64,000 nucleotides of DNA from Lentzea albida (GTDB lineage: Bacteria; Actinomycetota; Actinomycetes; Mycobacteriales; Pseudonocardiaceae): NCBI RefSeq assembly GCF_900111005.1, contig NZ_FOFV01000022.1, positions 62,001 to 126,000 on the forward strand, read 5' to 3'. The notes beneath the pieces are model-generated. The model saw nothing but the letters and a program-made list of their open reading frames with translations, was not told where the DNA came from and made no database searches. Numbering within the stretch: position 1 is the stretch's first letter; each line of letters opens with the position of its first letter. This document shows, in pieces, positions 31,244-39,239 of this stretch. A program made the position numbers and the translations under genes.

Positions 31244-33559
31244 ATGTCCTCATCGTTGAGTCGGCGCAGGCTTCTGCAGGCAGCGGGGGTGGCCGCGCTG
31301 GCGACCAGCGCGCCGGTGCTGACGCCGAGTCCGGCGCAGGCCGCCGCGGTGCCACCGGTCCGCGGCGACGCGGGCGTGTCGGCCTTCGCGTTCGACCTGT
31401 CCGAGGTCCGGCTGACGCCGGGCCGGTGGATGGACAACCAGAACAGGACGCTGTCGTACCTGAAGTTCGTCGACGTCGACCGGCTGCTCTACAACTTCCG
31501 CGCCAACCACCGCCTGTCCACCGGCGGTGCCGCGCCGCTGGGCGGGTGGGAGGCACCGAACTTCCCGTTCCGCACGCACAGCCAAGGGCACTTCCTCACC
31601 GCGTGGGCGCAGGCATGGGCAGTGCTGGGCGACACGACGTGCCTCGGCCGGGCGAACCAGATGGTCGCCGAACTGGCCAAGTGCCAGGCGAACAACGCGG
31701 TTGCCGGGTTCACCGCCGGTTATCTGGCGGGCTTCCCGGAGTCGGACTTCGACGCGCTGGAGGCCGGCTCGCCCAAGGCCGTGTCGTACTACTCGCTGCA
31801 CAAAACGCTGGCGGGGTTGCTGGACGCCTGGCGCCTCATGGGCAACACCCAGGCGCGGGACGTGCTGCTGCGCCTCGCCGGCTGGGTCGACTGGCGCACC
31901 GCCCGGTTGTCCCGCAGTCAGATGCAGGGCGTCCTCGGAACCGAGTTCGGCGGCATGAACGCGGTGCTCGCCGACCTGTACCAGCAGACGGGCGACTCCC
32001 GCTGGCTGACGACGGCCCAGCGGTTCGACCACGCGGCCGTGTTCGACCCGCTGGCGTCCAACCAGGACCGGCTGAACGGGCTGCACGCCAACACGCAGGT
32101 GCCCAAGTGGATCGGCGCGGCGCGCGAGTACAAGGCGACGGGCACCACCCGCTACCGCGACATCGCCCTCAACGCCTGGAACATCACCGTCGGCGCGCAC
32201 ACCTACGTCATCGGCGGCAACAGCCAGGCCGAGCACTTCCGCGCCCCCAACGCCATCGCCGGATACCTGAGCACCGACGCGTGCGAGGCGTGCAACACCT
32301 ACAACATGCTCGATCTGACCCGCGAGCTGTGGCTGACCGACCCCGGCAGGGCCGCCTACTTCGACTACTACGAGCGCGCCCTGGTCAACCACCTCATCGG
32401 CCAGCAGAACCCGGCGGACGCCCATGGTCACATCTGCTACTTCACCGGCCTCAACCCCGGTCACCGGCGCGGCAACACCGGCCCCGCGTGGGGCGGCGGC
32501 AACTGGAGCACGGACTACACCACGTTCTGGTGCTGCCAGGGCACCGCGCTGGAGACCAACACCAAACTCGCCGACTCGATCTACTTCCACAACGGCACCA
32601 CGCTCACCGTGAACCTGTACGCGCCATCAGTGCTGACGTGGTCGGCTCGCGGCATCACCGTCACCCAGAGCACGACCTACCCGGCGAGCGACACCACGAC
32701 GTTCACCGTCACCGGCACCGCGGGCGGCTCGTGGACGATGAGGTTTCGCATCCCCGCCTGGACCACCGGCGCCACCATCAGCGTCAACGGCGTCGCGCAG
32801 AACGTGACCACCACACCGGGCACCTACGCCGCGCTGACGAGGTCGTGGACGTCCGGCGACGTGGTGACCCTGCGACTGCCGATGCGCGTGATCGCCCAGC
32901 CCGCCAACGACAACAGCAACGTCGTCGCGCTGACCTGCGGCCCGGTCGTGCTGGCGGGCAACTACGGCAACACGGCCCTGTCGTCGCTGCCCTCGCTGGA
33001 CGTCGGCTCGGTCACCCGCACCAGCACGTCGTCGCTGGCGTTCACCGCGACGGCGAACGGGACGCGGGTGAACCTCGGCCCGTTCCACGACGCGCACGGC
33101 TTCAACTACACCGTCTACTGGAACACCGGCGGTGGGAGTGTGATCAGCTACCGCCTGGTCAACGCCGCGACCGGCATGGTGCTGGGCGTCCAGAACATGT
33201 CCACTTCGGACGGTGGGCTGGCCGTGCAGTGGCACGACAGCGGCACCGCCGACCACAACTGGCAGCTGATCACCGACGGGTCCGACGTGCGGCTGCGCAA
33301 CGTCCACAGCGGCAAGGTGCTGGGCGTCGAGAACATGTCGACCGCCGACAACGCCCGCGTCCTGCAGTGGAGCGACACCGGCACCGCCGACCACCGGTGG
33401 ACGCTGATCGCCGGCGGCGACGGCACCCACAAGGTCCGCAACGCCCACAGCGGCAAGCTGCTGGGCGTTCTCAACGGGTCCACCAGCGCGGGCGCGCAGA
33501 TCGTGCAGGACTCGGACAACGGCAGCGCGGACAACCGGTGGCGGCTCGTCGCAAACTGA
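31244..33559 (+). CDS. Tat-exported GH127 beta-L-arabinofuranosidase with ricin-B lectin domain
   Basis: A 771-residue exported glycosidase. The N-terminus MSSSLSRRRLLQAAGVAALA is a twin-arginine signal. The (alpha/alpha)6 catalytic domain (about 45-630) shows the GH127 metal/nucleophile set: Glu348 and Cys350 in TDACEACNTYNM, Cys430 and Cys431 in FWCCQGTALE; in characterised members a zinc-held cysteine is the nucleophile. Residues about 635-771 form a ricin-type trefoil with three repeats (LGVQNMST, LGVENMST, LGVLNGST, each followed by a W). It removes beta-L-arabinofuranose from plant glycoproteins or pectin. Preceded by an operator pair; the other arabinan enzymes lie 4-7 kb upstream. Confidence 0.9.
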   Translation: MSSSLSRRRLLQAAGVAALATSAPVLTPSPAQAAAVPPVRGDAGVSAFAFDLSEVRLTPGRWMDNQNRTLSYLKFVDVDRLLYNFRANHRLSTGGAAPLGGWEAPNFPFRTHSQGHFLTAWAQAWAVLGDTTCLGRANQMVAELAKCQANNAVAGFTAGYLAGFPESDFDALEAGSPKAVSYYSLHKTLAGLLDAWRLMGNTQARDVLLRLAGWVDWRTARLSRSQMQGVLGTEFGGMNAVLADLYQQTGDSRWLTTAQRFDHAAVFDPLASNQDRLNGLHANTQVPKWIGAAREYKATGTTRYRDIALNAWNITVGAHTYVIGGNSQAEHFRAPNAIAGYLSTDACEACNTYNMLDLTRELWLTDPGRAAYFDYYERALVNHLIGQQNPADAHGHICYFTGLNPGHRRGNTGPAWGGGNWSTDYTTFWCCQGTALETNTKLADSIYFHNGTTLTVNLYAPSVLTWSARGITVTQSTTYPASDTTTFTVTGTAGGSWTMRFRIPAWTTGATISVNGVAQNVTTTPGTYAALTRSWTSGDVVTLRLPMRVIAQPANDNSNVVALTCGPVVLAGNYGNTALSSLPSLDVGSVTRTSTSSLAFTATANGTRVNLGPFHDAHGFNYTVYWNTGGGSVISYRLVNAATGMVLGVQNMSTSDGGLAVQWHDSGTADHNWQLITDGSDVRLRNVHSGKVLGVENMSTADNARVLQWSDTGTADHRWTLIAGGDGTHKVRNAHSGKLLGVLNGSTSAGAQIVQDSDNGSADNRWRLVAN

Positions 33560-33692
33560 GAGCGGTCCTCCGCCCGGGTTCTGGGATTTCCCTGTGAACC
33601 CGCCGCTGTGACCGCGTCGCGGACGCGCGGTTCTCCGGGACCTCGCAGGAACTCCCAGGATCCGGTCAGGCCGGGTGGCGAGGCCCGGTCCC

Positions 33693-33785
33693 ATGACGAT
33701 GATCGAAGTCCGGGGACTGGCCAAGCGGTACGGCCTCGGCACGGTGGTGGACGACCTGTCGTTCACGGTCGAGGCCGGGCAGGTG
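33693..33785 (+). pseudogene. 5' fragment of an ABC transporter ATPase
   Basis: MTMIEVRGLAKRYGLGTVVD then DLSFTVEAGQV is the exact beginning of an ABC ATPase (A-loop and first strands). It stops before Walker A; the next bases belong to the 3' end of a histidine kinase gene. Confidence 0.75.
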
Positions 33786-33789
33786 CTGA

Positions 33790-33929
33790 ACACTCACGCG
33801 GGGGAGCGGCGCCAACGCGGGACTCGGGCTGACGATCGCCCGCGCCCACGGCGGCGACGTCTCGCTCGACGCGGCCTTGGGTGAGGCGCCTGCTTCCGCC
33901 TCACCCTGCCGCTTCTCGACCAGAGTTGA
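33790..33929 (+). pseudogene. 3' fragment of a histidine kinase
   Basis: AGLGLTIARAHGGDVSLDAA with LGE, then after loss of one base ACFRLTLPLLDQS and a stop. This is the G2 box and C-terminal strand of a HATPase_c domain. It is joined directly to the ABC ATPase fragment on the same strand. Confidence 0.75.
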
Positions 33930-33949
33930 TCCAGCGGGTTCGCGTCTGC

Positions 33950-35209
33950 TCAGCCGGTGGAGCAGGCCGTGCTGTTGAGGACGAACGAGGAAGGCGCGGC
34001 CGCGTTACCGGTGTGGGTGGCCTGGAACCCGATGTCGACGGATCTGCCGGGTGGGATCGTGCCGTTGTAGCCGGCGTTGCGCGCGGTGACCTGTCCGGTC
34101 GACGGTGCGTAGGTGGCGTTCCAGCCGGAGGTGATGGTCTGCCCGCTCGCCAGGGTGAAGGCGAGTGACCACATGTTGATCGTGGCGGTGCCGTTGTTGG
34201 TGATGGCGAGACTGGCGGTCAGGCCGTTGTTCCAGGCGTTGACGGTCGGCTTCACGCTGCACGTACCCGGTACCGGTGGGTCCGGATCGGGGGTGCCGGT
34301 GATGCCGAAGAACTCGAGGGCCGCGGCGGCCATGCCGGACGACGGCAGGCTGTGCCCGGCACCCTGGATGCTGTAGGCCTCGACCTCGTCGCCGTAGCGA
34401 CTGCGGTTCCACCCGGCTCGCGGGGTGTCGGTGGAGGTCGGTGTCTGGCTGAGGCCGAACACATCGGTCCACTGCTCGATCTCTTCCCGCAGCAAGGAGT
34501 ACGGCACGAGCGTGTCCGCGGTACCGTGCCACAGCTGCATCCGCGGACGGGTGCCGGTGTAGCCGGGGTAGGCCTGCCGGACGAGGTCGCCCCACTGCTG
34601 CGGGGTGCGGTTCGCGCCACCGTTGCCCGTGCACCTGCTGGCGCCGGGCGGGTAGTCGGCGGCGTTGGCGAAGCACCCGAAGGGCACGCCCATGAACGCC
34701 GCGCCGGCCTTGAAGACGTCCGGGTAGAGGGCGAGCATCTCGTTGGTCATCATGCCGCCGGAGGACGACCCGGTGGCGAAGACGCGCCCGGGGTCACCGC
34801 CGTAGCGCTGCTGGGCGTAGGTCACCATCGAGACGATCGACACCGGATCGCTGCCACCGCCGCGCCGCTTGGCGGCGTCGGACCAGGTGTCGAAGCACTT
34901 GCCGAACCCCGCTTCCTGTTGCGCGCTCGGGTAGATGACGATGAAGCCGTGCCTGTCGGCGAGAGAGGCGAACTCGCTGCCGGAGTAGAAGCCGGGCCCG
35001 GAACCGCCACAGCCGTGCATGGCCACCACCATCGCCGGACTGGCCGGGCGGCTGTCCGGCACGTAGACGTGCATGCGCATGCCGCCGGGGTTGTCGCCGA
35101 AAGCGGTCACCTCCACGAGGGACGCGGCGGAAGCCTGTGGTGCCACCAGGATCCCGGCGAAGGTGAGCAGCGTGACGAGGGCCGTGAACGTGGATCTGCG
35201 CGCGGTCAA
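33950..35209 (-). CDS. Secreted PHB-depolymerase/feruloyl-type esterase with CBM2
   Basis: A 419-residue exported esterase. The TTG start at 35209 follows GGAGG with seven bases between; signal peptide to about residue 28 (VAPQASA). The alpha/beta hydrolase domain (about 30-300) has MVVAMHGCGGSGPGFY, the nucleophile FATGSSSGGMMTNEM, LWHGTADTLVPYSLL (Asp) and GAGHSLP (His), as in the esterase-PHB family that includes acetylxylan and feruloyl esterases. A Pro linker (DPDPPVPG) leads to a family 2 cellulose/xylan-binding module (about 310-419) bounded by two cysteines and with conserved Trp. It fits the plant-wall island; the true substrate is not known. Confidence 0.87.
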   Translation of the reverse strand: MTARRSTFTALVTLLTFAGILVAPQASAASLVEVTAFGDNPGGMRMHVYVPDSRPASPAMVVAMHGCGGSGPGFYSGSEFASLADRHGFIVIYPSAQQEAGFGKCFDTWSDAAKRRGGGSDPVSIVSMVTYAQQRYGGDPGRVFATGSSSGGMMTNEMLALYPDVFKAGAAFMGVPFGCFANAADYPPGASRCTGNGGANRTPQQWGDLVRQAYPGYTGTRPRMQLWHGTADTLVPYSLLREEIEQWTDVFGLSQTPTSTDTPRAGWNRSRYGDEVEAYSIQGAGHSLPSSGMAAAALEFFGITGTPDPDPPVPGTCSVKPTVNAWNNGLTASLAITNNGTATINMWSLAFTLASGQTITSGWNATYAPSTGQVTARNAGYNGTIPPGRSVDIGFQATHTGNAAAPSSFVLNSTACSTG

Positions 35210-35379
35210 AGCCGACCTCCGGTCAGGGATTCCGGAACCGAGAGGCAGAAGGTATTCAGATCTGCGACGGTCGTCAATTTTTTGCCGAACAAGAATGGTG
35301 AGGCATTCGACGAACATCTTCTGTGAGATGGGCGAACTTCCGCGACCCGCGTCGAACCTGTTCGTGGACGATGTTCGGG

Positions 35380-35583
35380 GTGGATCTCCCAGGCCGCGCA
35401 GGACGTCGAGTGCCCGGTTGCGCGCGGCGGTGGTCAGCCAGGCACCCGGCCTGCCGGTGCGCCCGTCGCGCCCCACATTTCCAGGGCCTGCGCGTACGCG
35501 TCCTGGGTGCACTCCTCGGCCAGGTGGAGGTCCCGGGGCAGCTGGGCGGTGGTGGCGACGACCTCGTCTCCCGTGCCGCTCAC
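35380..35583 (-). pseudogene. Truncated sigma factor (SigJ/DUF6596-like)
   Basis: Starts by GTGA overlap with the YciI-like gene. LAEECTQDAYAQALEMWGAT then, shifted by one base, GRPGAWLTTAARNRALDVLRG are region 2 signatures of the sigma factors usually encoded downstream of YciI-like genes. Nothing after region 2 remains; the sequence gives way to the upstream region of the esterase gene. Confidence 0.75.
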
Positions 35584-35936
35584 CCGTGCTCGACCACGGG
35601 ACGGATCTCCAGGGCGCTGTGCGTGTGGTTCAGCTCGGACAGGAGCCCGGCCGGCTCCAGCACCTCGTCCAGGTCGGCCGCGTCGAGCAGGTAGTAGCCG
35701 CCGAGCCTTCCTCGGTCTCCAGGAACGGGCCGTCGGTGGTGTGGGCCCGGCCGCTCGCGTCCGCGCGCAACGACGTGGCCACCGGGGGCCGTCTCGAGTT
35801 GCCGGCCGTCGTGGACGCGGGCACCGGCCTCGTCCACGAACGCCGCGTGACCGGTGTTGTGCGCCTTCCACTGCTCCTCGGACATCGCGTCCCACTGTCC
35901 GGCGTCGCCGTAGATGAGGATCATGTACTTCGCCAC
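35580..35936 (-). pseudogene. YciI-like (DGPF-domain) protein with two compensating frameshifts
   Basis: A 118-codon frame begins MAKYMILIYGDAGQWDAMSE and ends EIRPVVEHG, both normal for this family. In the middle about 27 residues are out of frame; the shifted frame there reads VATSLRADASGRAHTTDGPF with LETEEG, the expected DGPF core. So one extra base near 35780 and one missing base near 35705 cancel out. The conserved core would be scrambled in the product. It heads the YciI-sigma pair, whose second gene is truncated. Confidence 0.75.
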
Positions 35937-36076
35937 GTCATCACGCCTTCGGTGCGGGCCCCTGCTCCGGCGGCCTCCACCCCACGACGAACCAGGTGGG
36001 CGGCAGATCGACAGCGGTGCGGAATCCGCCTGCCGCCGTTGTCGAACACGTGGCCGGACAGCGTCTGCCGAGCCCT

Positions 36077-36112
36077 GACATCAAGCTGCAGACACGCCTG
36101 CAGCTTGATGTC
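36077..36112. terminator. Perfect 15-base inverted repeat at the cluster boundary
   Basis: GACATCAAGCTGCAG (36077-36091), 6-base loop ACACGC, and its exact complement (36098-36112). It ends 46 bases before the first cluster gene. As RNA it makes a very stable hairpin. It may be a terminator, a leader attenuator or an operator; there is no U-tract. The region 35937-36158 holds nothing else I can name. Confidence 0.65.
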
Positions 36113-36158
36113 CGCCGAGGTGCTGTCCGGGCCGCGGAACGCGTGCCAGATTCGTGGC

Positions 36159-37406
36159 ATGCCTGAGAACGAGCAACGGTTCGACCGCATCGGAAAGCTC
36201 GACATCGTCGTCCAGAACGTCGCGTCGTTTCGCATCGATCCGGCGTCGTTGGCTCGGCCCGACCGGTCGTTGGTCCTGATCTGCAGCCCTGCCAAGGAAA
36301 AGGCGTTGCGCCAGCGCGGACGGGCGGACGTCTTCGACCAGGTCGTCGTGACGTCGGACTTCACGCCCGACGGTCTCGCCCGCACCGTCGGCGCGCTCAT
36401 CGAGGAGCACGCGGGGGAGACCCGGCTGCTGTGCCACGACGAGTACGTGCTGGGCGCGGTCGCGGCCGTGCGGGAGAAGCTCGGCATCAGCGGCGACCGG
36501 CCGGTGAACGTGGGACCGTTCACCGACAAGCTCGCCATGAAGGCCGCGCTGCCGGGCATCCGGGTACCGCGCCACCTGGCGTGGGACGCCGAGGCCCACG
36601 CCGAGGACCCGGACTCCTACGTGGCGCGGGTGCTCGACACCGTCGGTCTTCCCGCGTTCGTCAAGCCTGTCAACGAGTCCGGTGCCGTTGGTGCCGCGCG
36701 CATAGACACGGTCGACGAGCTGAGGGCCTGGGCCGCGAGCGCGGGGCCGTGGGAGTTCGAGGTCGACGAGTTCGTCGAGGGAACCCTCTACCACGTCGAT
36801 TCCGCCGTGCGGGACGGCGAGGTCGTGCACGTGCACGTCAACCAGGACCTGCACCCCTGCCACGAATACGCCTACGGCAAGGTGAACGGCTCGTTCACGT
36901 TGCCCGACGACGACCCGGTCGTGCCGGTTCTCAAGGCGTTCAACGAGAAGGTGCTCGCGACCCTCGAGAACAAGCCCCGCGACGGGGTGTTCCACCACGA
37001 GATCTTCCTGAACGCCGCCGGAGAGCCGATCTTCCTGGAGATCGCCGCCCGCGCACCCGCCGCGCTGATCCCGATGACCGGTCGCATCCGCTGGGGCGTC
37101 GACATCGAGCAGGCGCTGTTCACCCTGCAGCGTGGAGAACCCTTCACCACGCCCGAGAACCACCGCGGCCCGTTCGCCGCTTACGTGTACTTCCCGAAGA
37201 AGGCCGGCACCGTCGCCGCCCTGACCCGGCCGGAGATCGCCTCCGAGCACCGCTGGACCTGGAACCTCGCACCCGGCGACACCCTCGCCGACGCCACCGA
37301 CATCCGCGACTTCGCCGCGTCGGTGCTGCTGTGGAACGACGACTACGCGGCGTTGCGCCGCGACCTCGACCTCCTCGACGCCGCAACGGTGTTCGAGCTC
37401 GTCTGA
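36159..37406 (+). CDS. ATP-grasp ligase, first gene of the biosynthetic cluster
   Basis: A 415-residue ATP-grasp enzyme that would form an amide (or ester) through an acyl phosphate. Segments: an N-terminal Rossmann-like domain (residues 1-110); the ATP-grasp core with PAFVKPVNESGAVGAARIDT, WEFEVDEFVEGTLYHVDS and HHEIFLNAAGEPIFLEIAARA supplying nucleotide and Mg contacts; and a C-terminal lid. Similar proteins act as amino-acid ligases in peptide antibiotics such as dapdiamide-type pathways. No ribosome site is obvious before the ATG at 36159. A perfect hairpin lies just upstream and the 2-oxoglutarate oxygenase follows after 64 bases. Substrate unknown. Confidence 0.85.
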   Translation: MPENEQRFDRIGKLDIVVQNVASFRIDPASLARPDRSLVLICSPAKEKALRQRGRADVFDQVVVTSDFTPDGLARTVGALIEEHAGETRLLCHDEYVLGAVAAVREKLGISGDRPVNVGPFTDKLAMKAALPGIRVPRHLAWDAEAHAEDPDSYVARVLDTVGLPAFVKPVNESGAVGAARIDTVDELRAWAASAGPWEFEVDEFVEGTLYHVDSAVRDGEVVHVHVNQDLHPCHEYAYGKVNGSFTLPDDDPVVPVLKAFNEKVLATLENKPRDGVFHHEIFLNAAGEPIFLEIAARAPAALIPMTGRIRWGVDIEQALFTLQRGEPFTTPENHRGPFAAYVYFPKKAGTVAALTRPEIASEHRWTWNLAPGDTLADATDIRDFAASVLLWNDDYAALRRDLDLLDAATVFELV

Positions 37407-37470
37407 TCCCGCTTCCCACACGAACGGCCGGGCATTCCGCCCGTCCGTCGCCCCACCCTGGAGGAAAACG

Positions 37471-38460
37471 GTGAAGTTCATCGACTACGGCTTCGTGTTC
37501 ACCCGCGAGGAGTCCGAGGCACTGGGCAAGGTGCTGCTGGACGTCGAGTCGCACCCGTACACCGACTACGACAAGTTCATGCACGAGCTCTCGCAGCTGC
37601 GGGACGACCGCAAGGTGCCGACGCGGTTCGTCGACTTCTGCGAGACCTCCATGCTGCGCGACTTCGCCAAGGAGCCGTTCGTGGTCATCGGCAACGCGCC
37701 CATCGACCCGGAGCTGCCGCGCTTCGGCACCGAGAACCCGGTGCACGACAAGTACCAGCTCAAGAAGACCTGGGTCGCCGAGGGCTTCCTCGGCATGTAC
37801 GCGCTGCTGACCGGCACCGAGATGATCGGGCACCTCAGCGTCAACGACGGCGACTTCTTCCACGACATCTACCCGAAGGAGTCGATGTTCGACACGCAGT
37901 CGCAGAAGACGCTCAAGACCCTGAAGTTTCACCGCGACTTCACCAACCACTTCGTGTGCCCGGACTTCGTGAACACGCTGACCCTGCGCGACACCCCGGA
38001 GAACGAGGTCTACTCCACGTTCACGGTGACCCGGCACGCGGTGGAGGAGCTGTCGGACCGCGACGTCGAGATCCTCAGCCAGGAGCGCTTCTACACGCCG
38101 TTCGACGACGTTTCCACCACGTCGATGGAGCTCGGCCGCGCCAAGGACCACCCGGTGCTGATCGAGGGCCAGGGCGCCAAGGTGTTCGAGGGCCGCACGG
38201 AGGGCCTCGACGAGGAGGCCCAGGGCGCGCTCGACCGGTTCCTCGCCGCACTGCACAAGCGCAAGCAGGTCCGCATCTCCAGGCCCGGCGACTCGGTGAC
38301 GTTCTCCAACCACCACGTCATCCACGGCCGCGAGGTGCACGAGATCCGCGACATCGAGTCGCTCAAGCAGCGCTGGCTGCTCAAGACGCACAACGTCTAC
38401 AGCCTGCAGGCGTTCGAGGGCTTCTTCCTGCCCGAGCGCTTCGGCGTCGTGAACGGCTGA
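37471..38460 (+). CDS. Fe(II)/2-oxoglutarate oxygenase, VioC/AsnO (TauD superfamily) type
   Basis: A 329-residue non-haem iron oxygenase. The metal triad is His154 and Asp156 (KFHRDFTNHF) with distal His285 (NHHVIHGRE); Arg301 (QRWLLKTHN) would bind 2-oxoglutarate. The segment FVNTLTLRDTPENEVYSTF corresponds to the substrate lid region of arginine and asparagine beta-hydroxylases. It most likely hydroxylates or desaturates a free or carrier-bound amino acid. The GTG at 37471 follows GGAGGAAAAC. The SDR starts 8 bases after its stop, so an alcohol it makes could be oxidised next; that is inference. Confidence 0.87.
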   Translation: MKFIDYGFVFTREESEALGKVLLDVESHPYTDYDKFMHELSQLRDDRKVPTRFVDFCETSMLRDFAKEPFVVIGNAPIDPELPRFGTENPVHDKYQLKKTWVAEGFLGMYALLTGTEMIGHLSVNDGDFFHDIYPKESMFDTQSQKTLKTLKFHRDFTNHFVCPDFVNTLTLRDTPENEVYSTFTVTRHAVEELSDRDVEILSQERFYTPFDDVSTTSMELGRAKDHPVLIEGQGAKVFEGRTEGLDEEAQGALDRFLAALHKRKQVRISRPGDSVTFSNHHVIHGREVHEIRDIESLKQRWLLKTHNVYSLQAFEGFFLPERFGVVNG

Positions 38461-38468
38461 GCGCGGTC

Positions 38469-39206
38469 ATGATCGTGGTCACCGGGGCGGGCCGCGGCAT
38501 CGGCGCCGCGGTCGCCCGGCGGGCTGCCGCCGCCGGGAGGCCCGTCTGCGTCAACTACCGCGCCAGCAAGGACGCGGCCGAGGCCCTCGTACGGGAGATC
38601 GCGGACGTGGGCGGCACGGCGATCGCGGTGCGCGCGGACGTCGCGGTCGAGGAGGACGTGCACGCCCTGTTCGACACCGCCACCGCCGCGCTCGGCCCGG
38701 TGACCGCGCTGGTCAACAACGCCGGCACCACCGGGGGACTCACCCGGATCCTCGACCTCGACCTCGGTCAGGCCGACGAGGCGTACCGGACCGTCGTGCG
38801 CAGCACCCTGCTGTGCACGCGGGAGGCGGCGCGGCGGATGGCGCGCAGCCGTGGTGGTGATGGCGGTGTCGTGGTCAACGTGTCGTCCACCGGAGCCCGC
38901 ACCGGCGGCGGTGGCGAGTGGGTCCACTACGCGGCGATGAAGGCCGCGGTCAACACCTTCACCTGGGGCGCGGCGCAGGAACTGGCCGGCGAGGGCATCC
39001 GCGTCAACGCCGTCGCCCCCGGCCTGGTGCAGACCGATCTGCACGAGGACAACGGCGTTCCCGACCGGCCGGCGCGGCTGCGCGCCTCGGTTCCGCTCGG
39101 GCGGATCGGCGAGCCGGACGAGGTGGCGGAAGCGGTGTGGTTCCTGCTCTCGCCCGCGTCCTCCTACACCACCGGAGCCGTGCTCGAAGTCGGCGGAGGC
39201 CGGTGA
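38469..39206 (+). CDS. Short-chain dehydrogenase/reductase
   Basis: A 245-residue classical SDR. TGAGRGIGAAVARR binds the cofactor, NNAG is present, the active-site Ser lies in NVSSTGARTGGGG and the catalytic pair in HYAAMKAAVN (YxxxK). C-terminal EVGGGR. The residue after the second strand region (NYRASKDAAE, with Arg) favours NADP(H). The megasynthase has no ketoreductase domain, so this could act on a released or carrier-bound ketone, or oxidise the alcohol made by the neighbouring oxygenase. It lies in the middle of a tightly packed operon. Confidence 0.85.
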   Translation: MIVVTGAGRGIGAAVARRAAAAGRPVCVNYRASKDAAEALVREIADVGGTAIAVRADVAVEEDVHALFDTATAALGPVTALVNNAGTTGGLTRILDLDLGQADEAYRTVVRSTLLCTREAARRMARSRGGDGGVVVNVSSTGARTGGGGEWVHYAAMKAAVNTFTWGAAQELAGEGIRVNAVAPGLVQTDLHEDNGVPDRPARLRASVPLGRIGEPDEVAEAVWFLLSPASSYTTGAVLEVGGGR

Positions 39207-39239
39207 ACCTCCTTCCCCACCACGTCTGAGGAGTCCGAG

